23,971 bases of DNA from DATARH01 sp050246595 (GCA_050246595.1 JBFWVT010000079.1:1-23971); one strand, 5' to 3'; shown: positions 13,140 through 21,456, counted from the first letter of the stretch. The notes: generated from the sequence alone by a model not told the origin. Translations and numbers: made by a program.

Positions 13140-15461
13140 TCACCGTACCGGTCCGAACGCGGGCGGCGGTATCCGGCGCTTCGAGGCGGCTTCGTAAGCC
13201 GAGGCGATGCGCAGCACCACATCCTCGCGGCCCGGCTCGGCGCGGAACACCAGCGAGAACGGCAGGCCCGGCGCCGGGATCTCGGTCGGTGTGTCGGAGG
13301 CGGCGGGCACGTAGCTTGTGCGGTCGTCGCTCAGCTTAAAGACCGGGTCGTAGACGGTCGTCACATACCCGGCCGGGATCAGCACCTCGGTCAGCCCCGC
13401 ATTCGGGCCGTAATAGGATTCCGCCCGCAGATTGTTGCCGCCGGCGAGCGGATCGTTCGGCCCGCCGATCCTGGCCGGCGGCAGCGGTGTGTGCAGCCGC
13501 ACCAGCGCGTCGAGCCGGTTCTCGTACATCACCAGCATGTCGAGCCGGCGCAGCAGCTCGCGCAGCATGATCCGCTCGTCGACCCCCTGCCTTCCGCCGA
13601 GAGGGTTGCGCGGGTCGGTCACCTCCTCCCAATTGCGGAAGGCGGCGCGCCCGTCATCGCCCCAGAATTTCGAGCGCCGGTTGAGCGCCGCGAAATCGGT
13701 CAAGGTCTCGGCAAAGCCTGCTGCCTTCCAGTCCGCCGCCCGCCTCGTCAGGTATTGCGGGATATGAAAGCGGAAGCTCATCGCCAGCTCCTGGTCCTGG
13801 ATCGTGGCGATGTCGAGATTTGAAGGTGGCGCGATGCGGCTCTCGGCCAGTTCGACCATATAGTCGATCGGCGCCATCGTGCCGCCGCCGAACACCTTTC
13901 CGGGCAGAAACTCGGTCGGGCGGATCGCGGCGGCGAATTCCTTGAAGACCGGCGTCCCGTCGCGTCCGAGGCGGAACAGCAGGTCGGGCATAAACACCGG
14001 CACCAATCGCGCGAGACCGGCGCGGAAATCCGGGTTCATCTGTTCGAGGTCGCGGTCGCGCTCCCACAGCTTGTCGCACGATTCGACCAGGGTCGCGCCG
14101 AGTTTTTCTCCCAGCACCGCCTTGATCTCGGCCGCCGCCGCGGTCGTGATCGGCACGGTCGCCGTCTCGCCGGGGCGCACCAGCAGCGACTCGCGCACGA
14201 TCCCGATGCGCATCCCGTTGAGCGACGCCGTTGCCGTCGCGTGCCGCGCGTAGCCGCCCTCCAGCACCGACGAGCGCGGCACGGTCGTATACGGGTCGCG
14301 CGGATCGTAATAGCCGGTCTGCGGGTCCTTCAGCGCGTCGAGCACCTTGGCGCAATCGGCAAGGGTGCGGCAGATCACGCCGCTGCGGTCGCAATAGATA
14401 TCGGCGCCGATCGCGCCGCCGTCAAAGCCGAGCATCGCCTTGTGCGGCAGGATCAGCGCGCAGGCATTGTGATTGGCCGGCCCTCGGGTCGAGGCGCGGG
14501 TCTCCTCGCCCAGGCTCGCCATCACCAGATTGGCGCTGACCGACACGGCCGAACCCGACGACGACCCTAATGAGGCGGCGCGGGTTGTGTCATAGACATT
14601 GGCCGGGTTGCCGCCCCACGAACTGCGCTGATAACCCAGCACTGACGGCAGCACCTTGTCCGGCCGGTGCCGTCCGCCCGGGTTGCCGGCGCGACCGTTA
14701 TATTCGGTGCAGACCGCCTTCGCGAAGATGATCGCGCCCTTGTCGCGGAGCTGCTCGACCAGGATGTGGTCGCGCGCCGGGAAGTCGATGTCATAGGCCG
14801 CGTCGCCGCCGCCCGTGGTGCGCATGTCCTTCGTGTCGAACGGGTCCTTGAACGAGAACACGACCCCGTACATCGGCATTCTATCCAATGGCGGGTTGGT
14901 GCCGTATTGCGCGTCGAGTTCGGCGGCGCGTTCGAGGGCGTCGGGGTAGTGGCGGAACATCTCGCAGACCGGCGGCGCGCCCGGAGGCAGATTGCCGAGC
15001 GACGGATGTCGATCATATTCGCCCTTGCACGTCACCGAGCGCTCGCCGCGGATATTGAGCGTCGAGAGCGCGTTGAGCCGGGTGTTGCCGGGCAGGCCGA
15101 CGATCATGCCGTATTGCTGTGTTACCGAGGGGTCGGAGGCGGTCGGCTCCATGCGGCCAAATTCGAGCGGCTTCCCTCGGTACTTGTCGAGATCGGGAAA
15201 CAGCGTCGCGGCGGCAACCGTCTCAGTCGGGAACGCCAATGGGGCACCGGCCCGCACGGCGCCGATCGCCTCGGGCACCGGCGCGCCGTCTTCGGTCACG
15301 AGCAGGCTGGCGACGCCGTTATAAGCGCGCACCCGCGCGATATACTGTTTGACGACATCGACGCAATCTGTGCGCGCGGCGCGGATCGCCGCGTGCAACT
15401 CCTCGATCGTCGCCTCCTCGACACGGAAGGGTTTTTCCTCGGCGCCGACCTGATCGGTCAT
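13140..15461 (-). CDS. large amidase-signature family hydrolase
   Basis: A 773-residue Ser-Ser-Lys hydrolase of the amidase signature family, which cleaves C-N bonds of amides. The triad is present: Lys205 (VVFSFKDPFDTKD), the GSSSGSA loop at 299-305 that gives the bridging Ser, and the nucleophile Ser324 (GEETRASTRGPA, standing for the usual GTDTGGSIRIPA). The usual length is 450-550, so about 200 extra residues occur: roughly 110-190 before the Lys, and a long C-terminal region rich in GGNNLRAESYYGPN-type loops. No signal peptide. The ATG at 15461 has GGGGGGA five bases upstream. Substrate cannot be told. The leftward LeuD-like gene lies upstream, across a 22-bp palindrome. Confidence 0.88.
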   Translation of the reverse strand: MTDQVGAEEKPFRVEEATIEELHAAIRAARTDCVDVVKQYIARVRAYNGVASLLVTEDGAPVPEAIGAVRAGAPLAFPTETVAAATLFPDLDKYRGKPLEFGRMEPTASDPSVTQQYGMIVGLPGNTRLNALSTLNIRGERSVTCKGEYDRHPSLGNLPPGAPPVCEMFRHYPDALERAAELDAQYGTNPPLDRMPMYGVVFSFKDPFDTKDMRTTGGGDAAYDIDFPARDHILVEQLRDKGAIIFAKAVCTEYNGRAGNPGGRHRPDKVLPSVLGYQRSSWGGNPANVYDTTRAASLGSSSGSAVSVSANLVMASLGEETRASTRGPANHNACALILPHKAMLGFDGGAIGADIYCDRSGVICRTLADCAKVLDALKDPQTGYYDPRDPYTTVPRSSVLEGGYARHATATASLNGMRIGIVRESLLVRPGETATVPITTAAAAEIKAVLGEKLGATLVESCDKLWERDRDLEQMNPDFRAGLARLVPVFMPDLLFRLGRDGTPVFKEFAAAIRPTEFLPGKVFGGGTMAPIDYMVELAESRIAPPSNLDIATIQDQELAMSFRFHIPQYLTRRAADWKAAGFAETLTDFAALNRRSKFWGDDGRAAFRNWEEVTDPRNPLGGRQGVDERIMLRELLRRLDMLVMYENRLDALVRLHTPLPPARIGGPNDPLAGGNNLRAESYYGPNAGLTEVLIPAGYVTTVYDPVFKLSDDRTSYVPAASDTPTEIPAPGLPFSLVFRAEPGREDVVLRIASAYEAASKRRIPPPAFGPVR

Positions 15462-15484
15462 GGGGTCCCCCCGCAACGGACAAC

Positions 15485-15554
15485 GGACCGCCGGCCTCCG
15501 GCCGGCTCAGGCGGAACTCTGCTTCGCCCGATGCCGGCCGGAGGCCGGCGGTCC
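15485..15554. repeat. 22-bp perfect inverted repeat
   Basis: Arms at 15485-15506 and 15533-15554 (GGACCGCCGGCC.. and its exact complement) are separated by 26 bases. Each arm also contains the smaller GCCGGC palindrome. It lies between the LeuD-like stop and the amidase start, both leftward, and could attenuate transcription into the amidase or be a mobile repeat. Confidence 0.85.
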
Positions 15555-15559
15555 CAATC

Positions 15560-15585
15560 TTATCAACCCGCCTTATCAACCCGCC
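15560..15585. repeat. 13-bp tandem duplication at a stop codon
   Basis: TTATCAACCCGCC occurs twice in a row. The second copy includes the last codons and the TGA of the LeuD-like gene, so this is a slippage duplication of its 3' end. Confidence 0.8.
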
Positions 15586-16079
15586 GCCTTCGGCGCGATC
15601 AGGCCCTCCGCTTCGAGCAGCGGATAGATGCCGCCCGAAATCATCAGCGACAGCAGGCGATCCGGCACCGGTCTCGCGTGCAATACCGCGCCGGTGTCGC
15701 GGTTGCGCACGGTCCAGTCCTGAAGCGAGATTTCCGCCGTTTGCTCTTCCTCGAAGGCGGCGTGCACCCCGGGGCATTCGAGCGCCAGAAACCCGAAACT
15801 GACCGCGTTGCGGAAGAACAACCCGTTGATCGACTCGGCCAACAGCGCGCCGATCCCGATATTGCGCAGCGAGCGCGCTGCCGGGCGGCTCGACCCGGTG
15901 CCGAAATTGCGCCCGCCGACGATGATATCGCCGGGGGTGATCCGATCGATCCAGCCGGGCCGGTTCGCCGAGAACACGGCGCGCGCCTGCTCGGCCTCGG
16001 TCGCGGTCAGAAGCGGCCCCGGCAGCATCAGATCGGTGTTGATGTCGTCGCCGAATTTCCAGACACGCCCGAACGGCAT
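15576..16079 (-). CDS. aconitase-superfamily small subunit (LeuD/DmdB-like)
   Basis: A 167-residue swivel-domain subunit of the isopropylmalate/methylmalate (LeuD/DmdB) dehydratase group, which needs a separate Fe-S large subunit to isomerise or hydrate 2-hydroxy acids. Signature blocks are FGDDINTDLMLPG and IIVGGRNFGTGSSRPAARSL, then FFRNAVSFGFL; these are the usual NTD and GxGSSR substrate-binding loops. The length matches the short archaeal/DmdB-type subunits rather than the 200-residue proteobacterial LeuD. The ATG at 16079 follows GGGGAG by six bases. No large subunit gene is in the window, so the partner must be elsewhere. A dispersed hairpin pair separates it from thiG. Confidence 0.85.
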   Translation of the reverse strand: MPFGRVWKFGDDINTDLMLPGPLLTATEAEQARAVFSANRPGWIDRITPGDIIVGGRNFGTGSSRPAARSLRNIGIGALLAESINGLFFRNAVSFGFLALECPGVHAAFEEEQTAEISLQDWTVRNRDTGAVLHARPVPDRLLSLMISGGIYPLLEAEGLIAPKAAG

Positions 16080-16122
16080 CGCGCGCTCCCCATGAGGTTC
16101 GCGGAGCAAAGCCTAACCAGTT

Positions 16123-16205
16123 CGTCATCCCGGCGAAAGCCGGGATCCATTGGGCAAGCACACGAGCGGATGATCCGTGGGTCCCGGCTTTCGCCGGGAC
16201 GACGG
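16123..16205. repeat. inverted pair of CCCGGCGAAAGCCGGG repeats
   Basis: Two hairpins, CCCGGC-GAAA-GCCGGG (16129-16144) and CCCGGC-TTTC-GCCGGG (16183-16198), are embedded in CGTC..GGGA context and lie in opposite orientation, 38 bases apart. The pair has the layout of a BIME-like unit between thiG and the LeuD-like gene. Confidence 0.75.
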
Positions 16206-16215
16206 AGAATGCGGA

Positions 16216-16986
16216 TCAGGTGCCGACCAGCCCCAATTGCGGGCTCGACGGTTCGGCGAAATCGCGCTCGGGGATGCGGCCGGCGAGCCGCGCCCACCGG
16301 CCGGCTTCGACCGCGTGGCGCATCGCGGCGGCCATGCGGCGCGGGTCGTGCGATTTGGCGATCGCGGTGTTGACCAGCACCGCGTCGCAGCCCAGTTCCA
16401 TCGCCTGCGTCGCGTCGGAGGCGGTGCCGATGCCGGCATCGAGCACCACCGGGACCGAGCTGCGGGCGCAGATCAGTTCGATCGCGGCCGGGTTGGCGAT
16501 ACCGCGGCCGGAGCCGATCAATGATCCCAACGGCATGACCGCGGCGCAGCCGACATCGGCGAGCTTCTGACAGGCGACCGGGTCCTCGTTGCAGTAGGGC
16601 AGCACCGTAAACCCCTTGCGCACGAGTTCGTCGGCGGCGTGCACAAGCTGCTCGACATCGGGATACAGCGTCTCGCGGTCGCCGATCAGTTCGAGCTTGA
16701 CCCAGTTTGTTTCCAATGCCTCACGCGCCAGCTCGGCGGTCAGGATCGCGTCGCGCGCGGTGACGCAGCCCGACGTGTTCGGCAACAGCCGGTATCTGCC
16801 GCCGAGCAGATCGACCAGACTCTCGGCATAGGTGTCGAGGCTGATGCGGCGGATCGACATCGTCACCAGTTCGGCGCCGCTCGCTTCGAGCGAGTCGAGC
16901 AGCACCTGCTGGTTCGGATATTGCGCGGTGCCGACAAACAGCCGCGATTTGAGCGCGGTGCCGGCGATGATCAGCGGATCGGACAT
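16216..16986 (-). CDS. thiG: thiazole synthase ThiG
   Basis: A 256-residue TIM-barrel enzyme that builds the thiazole phosphate of thiamine from DXP, the ThiS thiocarboxylate and dehydroglycine. The Schiff-base lysine lies in NWVKLELIGDRETLYPD. Phosphate-binding loops are AAVMPLGSLIGSGRGI and VPVVLDAGIGTASDA, followed by GCDAVLVNTAIAKS. Length and motifs are typical. The ATG at 16986 follows AGGA by eight bases. It is the third gene of thiO-thiS-thiG under one TPP riboswitch. The usual next gene, thiE, is missing here; repeats and the LeuD-like gene follow instead. Confidence 0.96.
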   Translation of the reverse strand: MSDPLIIAGTALKSRLFVGTAQYPNQQVLLDSLEASGAELVTMSIRRISLDTYAESLVDLLGGRYRLLPNTSGCVTARDAILTAELAREALETNWVKLELIGDRETLYPDVEQLVHAADELVRKGFTVLPYCNEDPVACQKLADVGCAAVMPLGSLIGSGRGIANPAAIELICARSSVPVVLDAGIGTASDATQAMELGCDAVLVNTAIAKSHDPRRMAAAMRHAVEAGRWARLAGRIPERDFAEPSSPQLGLVGT

Positions 16987-17015
16987 CACATTATTCCTGT
17001 TCGGCAATATTCGGC

Positions 17016-17222
17016 TCAGCCGCCCTGCAGCGGCCGGACGATCTCGACCCGGTCGCCGGCGGCAAGCGGCCGTTCGGCCCATTCGGCGCGGCGCAGAACC
17101 GCCCCATTGACCGCCACCGCCAGAAACCGCGCCGACGGGTCGATCCCCCGCGCGACCAGCAATTCGGCGACGGTGGAGACCGCGATCTCGGTCTCCTCGC
17201 CGTTGATGCGCAGCCTTATCAT
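17016..17222 (-). CDS. thiS: sulfur carrier protein ThiS
   Basis: A 68-residue ubiquitin-fold sulfur carrier ending in the required Gly-Gly (VEIVRPLQGG), whose C-terminus is adenylated and converted to a thiocarboxylate for ThiG. The start MIRLRINGEE and FLAVAVNGAVL are typical ThiS strands. Its ATG overlaps the thiO TGA by four bases (ATGA), so translation is coupled. The stop is 29 bases before thiG. Confidence 0.94.
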   Translation of the reverse strand: MIRLRINGEETEIAVSTVAELLVARGIDPSARFLAVAVNGAVLRRAEWAERPLAAGDRVEIVRPLQGG

Positions 17223-18391
17223 TGCGCCGCCGCGGTTTCGGGGCGCGACGCGGCGAAGCGCTCGGGCGAGAAGGGAAGGGCGTGCTCCGGCATGCGCCCG
17301 GTGAGGATATAGGAGCTGACGACCGCGGCCGTAACCGGGGTCAGCAGGATGCCGTTGCGGTGGTGGCCGGTCGCGACGACGAGCCGGTCGAGGCCGCTTG
17401 GTCCCAGCATCGGCGCGTCGTCGCGCGACCCCGGACGGAACCCGACCCAGGTCTCGGCAATCGGCAATTCCTCGATTGTCGGCACAGCCCGCCAAGCACC
17501 GTCGAGCAGCGCCAAGAGCCCGCCAGCGGTCAGCCGCTCGTCAAAACCGCGCTCCTCGACCGTGCCGCCGATCACCAGACGACCGTCGAGCCGCGGCACC
17601 AGATAACCGCGCGGCAGCCACAGCACATGGCGGATCAGCGGCGCCGCCTTGTCCATCTGCAACGCCATCATCTGGCCCTTGATCGGCCGCACCGGCGGGC
17701 GATGCGAGAGCGGGATGCCGCCGATCTCGCGCGACCAGGCGCCGGCCGCGAGCACGACCGTATCGGCCCGGTCCTCGCCGCGTTCGGTGACGACGCCGGC
17801 GGCGCGACCGTTTTCGACGATGATCTCGCGGACCGGGCAGTGTTCGACCAGCTCAACCCCGGCATTGCGGGTCGCGGCGGCGAGCGCGCGGCCGAGCAGC
17901 CGGTTCTCGACCTGATGATCGCGCGGGCTCCAGATTGCGGCGGCGATGCCGGGTTTCAGATGCGGCTCGCGCTCGCGCGCCTGCGACGCGGTCAGCCAGT
18001 GCAGATCGAGACCGAGTCCCTTCTGAAACTCGTAGGAATGCCGCAGCGTGGCCGCGTCGTCGCGGTTCAGCGCGACGACCATCGTGCCTTCGCCGCGATA
18101 TTCGACCGAGACGCCGGAAGCGGCTTCGAGTTCGCTCGCGAAATCGGGCCACAGACGCTGGCTTTCGAGCGCCAGCGGCAAGAGCGGCTCCTCGCCGGGT
18201 TCGGTCTCGACCGCGGCGGCCAGCATGCCGGCCGCTGCCCAGCTCGCGCCGCGTCCGGCTTGACCCCGATCATAGACGATGACATTGCAGCCGGCTTGGG
18301 CGAGCCGCCAGGCGATGCCGAGACCGACAACGCCGGCGCCGATAATGACGGTCCGCGGGCGCTGCTGTGGAATGGAAAATACGGTGCTAAT
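17219..18391 (-). CDS. thiO: glycine oxidase ThiO, unusual start
   Basis: An FAD-dependent amine oxidase that makes the dehydroglycine used by ThiG. The dinucleotide-binding loop is VIIGAGVVGLGIAWRLAQAG near the N-terminus, and the C-terminus has WVGFRPGSRDDAPMLGP and VATGHHRNGILLTP, the glycine oxidase signature. About 390 residues, coupled to thiS by ATGA. No ATG, GTG or TTG occurs in frame between the TPP riboswitch and the FAD fold; the only in-frame GTG (18478) lies inside the riboswitch. I placed the start at the ATT at 18391 because GGAGGGAG lies about six bases upstream. A sequencing error or a true non-canonical start are the alternatives. Confidence 0.85.
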   Translation of the reverse strand: MSTVFSIPQQRPRTVIIGAGVVGLGIAWRLAQAGCNVIVYDRGQAGRGASWAAAGMLAAAVETEPGEEPLLPLALESQRLWPDFASELEAASGVSVEYRGEGTMVVALNRDDAATLRHSYEFQKGLGLDLHWLTASQAREREPHLKPGIAAAIWSPRDHQVENRLLGRALAAATRNAGVELVEHCPVREIIVENGRAAGVVTERGEDRADTVVLAAGAWSREIGGIPLSHRPPVRPIKGQMMALQMDKAAPLIRHVLWLPRGYLVPRLDGRLVIGGTVEERGFDERLTAGGLLALLDGAWRAVPTIEELPIAETWVGFRPGSRDDAPMLGPSGLDRLVVATGHHRNGILLTPVTAAVVSSYILTGRMPEHALPFSPERFAASRPETAAAQ

Positions 18392-18395
18392 GACG

Positions 18396-18485
18396 GACTC
18401 CCTCCACCGGGCATGCCCGGCCAGGTTCAGTGGGTCTGATCTCAGCCGCCAGTCGGACGATCCCGCATCCGGCGACACCCCAGCC
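18396..18485 (-). promoter_or_regulatory. TPP riboswitch (THI element)
   Basis: In the leftward transcript the core elements occur in order: GGGGTG, P2 stem GTCGCC/GGCGGC around a P3 insertion, GGCTGAGATCAGACCC, CTGAACCTG, CATGCC and GGTGGAGGGAG. These match the conserved CUGAGA, ACCCU..GAACCUGAU and AUGCC..G.AGGGA parts of the thiamine pyrophosphate aptamer. The 3' GGAGGGAG end doubles as the thiO ribosome site, so TPP binding should block thiO translation. Confidence 0.93.
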
Positions 18486-18543
18486 TCAGCCTTTCATATC
18501 AGGGCGAGGGGTGCGCCGATGCAAGGATTTTCTGCGCAGCCCA

Positions 18544-18563
18544 GGCGCGCGATTCCGCGCGCC
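18544..18563 (-). terminator. GC hairpin past the amidohydrolase gene
   Basis: GGCGCGCG and CGCGCGCC form an 8-bp stem around a four-base loop, 15 bases after the stop of the leftward gene at 18578. It is nested in a larger pairing of GGCGAGGGG with CCCCTCGCC (about 18568 and 18506). No T-run. It probably separates that gene from the TPP riboswitch unit. Confidence 0.55.
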
Positions 18564-18577
18564 GACGCCCCTCGCCG

Positions 18578-19822
18578 CTATTTTACAGCATCGGCACTTT
18601 CGAGCAGCGCGTTCAACAGCACGTTGCAGCCGGCGGTCAGATCGTCGGGTGTGGCGTCCTCGATCTCGTTGTGGCTGATGCCGCCGACACAGGGCACGAA
18701 CACCATTGCGGTCGGCGCGATGCGCGCCATGTAGACCGCGTCGTGCCCGGCACCGCTGATGATGTCCTGATGCGGATAGCCCTGCGCCTCGGCCGCCTCG
18801 CGCACCGCGCCGACGAGGCCAGAGTCGAACGGGGTCGGCGGAAAGTACCAGAATTCCTCGACCGCCGTCTCCAAATTCTGCGAGGCCGTCGCCGCGTCGC
18901 AGGCCGAGCGCAACTCGCGGTCCATCGCGGTCAGCACGTCGTCGTCGGGGTGGCGGAAATCGACCGTGAAGAACACCCGGCCGGGGATCGTATTGCGCGA
19001 ATTCGGGCTGACCTGGACAAACCCGACCGTCGCGCAAGCATGGGGCGCGTGCGCATGGCCGATGCGGTTGACCGCGTCGATCATGCGGGCGGCGCCGACC
19101 AGCGCGTCGCGCCGCCGCTGCATCGGGGTCGGTCCGGCATGCGCCTCCTGGCCCGTGACCGTGATTTCGTACCAGCGCTGGCCCTGCGCGCCGGTGACGA
19201 TCCCGACCGGCAGCCCGGCGGCTTCGAGGATCGGCCCCTGCTCGATATGCGCTTCGAAATAGGCTCTGACCGGACGACCGCCGACCTTCTCGGGTCCGGC
19301 AAAGCCGATGCGCCGCAACTCCCCGCCAAGGGTCAGGTCGGCGGCGTTGTTATCGCGGGTGGCGAGCGCGCGATCGAGGTCAAAGACGCCGGCGAACACG
19401 CCCGATCCGACCATCGCCGGTGAAAACCGCGACCCTTCCTCGTTGGTCCAGGCGACGATCTCGACCGGCGCCTCGGTTTCGTAGCCGAGATCGTTCAACG
19501 TGCGCACGACCTCCAACCCGGCCATCACGCCGTAAGCGCCGTCGAAACGGCCGCCGGTTGGCTGCGTATCGAGGTGGCTGCCGGTCATGACCGGCGGCAG
19601 ATCCGGGTTGCGGCCGGGGCGGCGCGCGAAGATGTTGCCGATACGGTCCACCGTGACCGTGCAGCCGGCCTCCTCGCACCAGCGGGTAAACAGGTGCCGC
19701 GCCTCGGCGTCGAGATCGCTCGCGGCGAGCCGGCAGACACCGCCCTTTTCGGTGGCGCCGATTCTTGCCAGCTCCATCAGGCTGGCCCACAACCGCTCGC
19801 CATTGATCGTCAGGTTCCGCAT
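18578..19822 (-). CDS. M20-family N-carbamoyl-L-amino-acid / allantoate-type amidohydrolase
   Basis: A 414-residue dizinc hydrolase of the M20 hydantoinase/carbamoylase group (HyuC, AllC, beta-ureidopropionase), releasing CO2 and ammonia from N-carbamoyl amino acids or ureides. Metal ligands are seen in GSHLDTQPTGGRFDGAYG (His83, Asp94), TNEEGSRF (Glu128/129), AHIEQGPILE (His192) and ISHNEIED (His near 385). The dimerisation motif GQEAHAGPTPM..RRDAL is present. The ATG at 19822 has GGAG seven bases upstream; the open frame extending upstream is not coding. Substrate within the group cannot be assigned. It is divergent from the binding-protein gene at 19987. Confidence 0.93.
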   Translation of the reverse strand: MRNLTINGERLWASLMELARIGATEKGGVCRLAASDLDAEARHLFTRWCEEAGCTVTVDRIGNIFARRPGRNPDLPPVMTGSHLDTQPTGGRFDGAYGVMAGLEVVRTLNDLGYETEAPVEIVAWTNEEGSRFSPAMVGSGVFAGVFDLDRALATRDNNAADLTLGGELRRIGFAGPEKVGGRPVRAYFEAHIEQGPILEAAGLPVGIVTGAQGQRWYEITVTGQEAHAGPTPMQRRRDALVGAARMIDAVNRIGHAHAPHACATVGFVQVSPNSRNTIPGRVFFTVDFRHPDDDVLTAMDRELRSACDAATASQNLETAVEEFWYFPPTPFDSGLVGAVREAAEAQGYPHQDIISGAGHDAVYMARIAPTAMVFVPCVGGISHNEIEDATPDDLTAGCNVLLNALLESADAVK

Positions 19823-19986
19823 GTCCGGTCTCCGCGATTCCCGGCAACCCGAGGACCCGATCGGGAGTGTCCGCAAAAGCGGAGCCGATCCGGCCGGCTT
19901 GCGCTCGCGGCGTACCCCGGCTTGCCCGGAAGGGTGCCGGTTGTATAGTCCGATATCGAGTTCTCCGGCGCAATCAGGGATGGACG

Positions 19987-21456
19987 ATGCCGCTTGGCCC
20001 GCATACCCGACAGGCGGTGCGCGTGCTGCTCGCCGCGGCCGCACTGATCCTGGCCGCCCTGCCGGCGGTCGCTGCCGTATTGACCGATGCCGCCGGCCGC
20101 CGCGTCGCCCTGCCGGAAAACGTAAGACGGGTTCTGCCGGCCGAGCGCAACGCCGAAATCCTCGTTTACGTACTGACCCCCGACAAGCTCGCCGGGTTGC
20201 AGCGCCCCGCCGCCGAGGGGGGCAGGACGCCCGCAGCGGTGCTGCGGCCTCCGGTGCTGCGGTTCCGGCCGGGCACGACCGTTTCCGGCATCGCCGCGGC
20301 GGCGCGCAATGCCCGAGCCGATGTCATCCTCGATGCCGGCCCCGTCACCCCGGAACGTGCCGCGTTCGCGAATGAAGTGCAGCAGCGGGCCGGCATTCCG
20401 TATGTTCTCGTCGGCAACAGTTTCGACCGGATGCAGAGCATCCTGCGGACGGTCGGGACGGTGCTCGGGGTTCCCGAGCGGGCGAACGAGTTGCGGCTGT
20501 TCGCTGAAAACGCGATCGGCGGCACGCGCGGCGGGCTGCTGATCCGGCCGGCCGAGACGCGGGCGCGGGTCTATTACGGGCTCGGACCCGACGGGCTGAC
20601 AACCGCGCTGCCGGGCGCGCCGGCCGCCGAAACCCTGGCCGAGGCCGGGGCGATCAATGTCGCGGCACCGCTCGGGCGCGACCTCTATGCCAGGATCGGC
20701 CGCGAGCAATTGCTGACCTGGGACCCGGATATCATCATCGCCCAGTATCCGCGCTTTTACGACGCGCTGCGTCGCGATCGCTCCTGGCGGCGCCTCTCGG
20801 CGGTGCGCAACGACAAGGTGTATCTCGAACCGTCGGCCCCGTTCAGCTGGATCGGCGATCCGTCGGGTGTCAACCGTCTGATCGGGCTCAGCTGGCTGTC
20901 CGCCCTGTTCTACCCGGAACCGACCCATGGTGAGCTGCGCGCCATGGTGTGCGAATTCTATGACCGGTTCTACCGGGTGCGGCTGACCAACGCGCAGCTC
21001 AACGACATGATCGAGCCGGCCGGCATTCCGCGTCCCGAACCGCCGAGGCCGATCGCCAGCCCGCTTGCCGGGATCGGAGCCGTCCCGACCGCCCCGGCAG
21101 GGGTTCCGGCACCGCCGACCGCCCCTGGCGCCGCGCCGGAGGCAACAGGAACGGTTCCCGCTCTGCCTCCCGAGCTGCGCGCCGTTCCGGGCGAACCGGC
21201 TTTCTCCGGAGCGATCCCGGTAATACCCGGCACGGTCGCGGGCATTCCGGGTGTGCCGAACGTGGCGCCGTTGCCGGCCCTCCCGGATCAGCCGGACGCG
21301 CTGTGCACGGTACCGGGGGTGGCCAGCCCGATTGTCGATCTTACCGGGCCGGCTCCGTTGCCGGGGGCACCTGGCGGCCGGCTTCGCCGACCGGGTCCCG
21401 GCGGGATGTTCGACACGCCGCTCTCCCCCGGATTGGCGCCAAACCCGGGACCCTAG
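19987..21456 (+). CDS. ABC-type periplasmic binding protein with Pro-rich tail
   Basis: A 489-residue protein. Residues 1-30 are a signal peptide (VRVLLAAAALILAALPAVAA). Residues about 31-345 follow the TroA/FecB-BtuF class-III fold: VLTDAAGRRVALPENVRRVL, DVILDAGPV, AGIPYVLVG, LLTWDPDIIIAQYP, AVRNDKVYLEP and RLIGLSWLSALFYP. Such proteins bind iron-siderophore, haem or cobalamin for import. Residues about 346-489 are a Pro/Ala/Gly-rich tail with repeated short units (PEPPRP, PTAPAGVPAP, PGTVAGIPGVP), not usual in this family. No permease or ATPase gene is adjacent. The ATG at 19987 follows AGGGA by seven bases. Confidence 0.85.
   Translation: MPLGPHTRQAVRVLLAAAALILAALPAVAAVLTDAAGRRVALPENVRRVLPAERNAEILVYVLTPDKLAGLQRPAAEGGRTPAAVLRPPVLRFRPGTTVSGIAAAARNARADVILDAGPVTPERAAFANEVQQRAGIPYVLVGNSFDRMQSILRTVGTVLGVPERANELRLFAENAIGGTRGGLLIRPAETRARVYYGLGPDGLTTALPGAPAAETLAEAGAINVAAPLGRDLYARIGREQLLTWDPDIIIAQYPRFYDALRRDRSWRRLSAVRNDKVYLEPSAPFSWIGDPSGVNRLIGLSWLSALFYPEPTHGELRAMVCEFYDRFYRVRLTNAQLNDMIEPAGIPRPEPPRPIASPLAGIGAVPTAPAGVPAPPTAPGAAPEATGTVPALPPELRAVPGEPAFSGAIPVIPGTVAGIPGVPNVAPLPALPDQPDALCTVPGVASPIVDLTGPAPLPGAPGGRLRRPGPGGMFDTPLSPGLAPNPGP

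Noticed and set aside
13140..13222. N-terminal extension of the small membrane protein (open frame to 13222)
   Set aside because: The extension translates the amidase 3' end and a repeat array in another frame; the membrane protein begins at or after 12991.
14667..16373. Rightward open frame of 568 codons
   Set aside because: It is antisense to the amidase and LeuD-like genes, crosses their intergenic palindromes, and reads as Arg/Ala/Gly-rich sequence without domains: a by-product of high GC.
17222..18439. Rightward open frame of 405 codons
   Set aside because: Antisense mirror of thiO that runs into the riboswitch; no motif.
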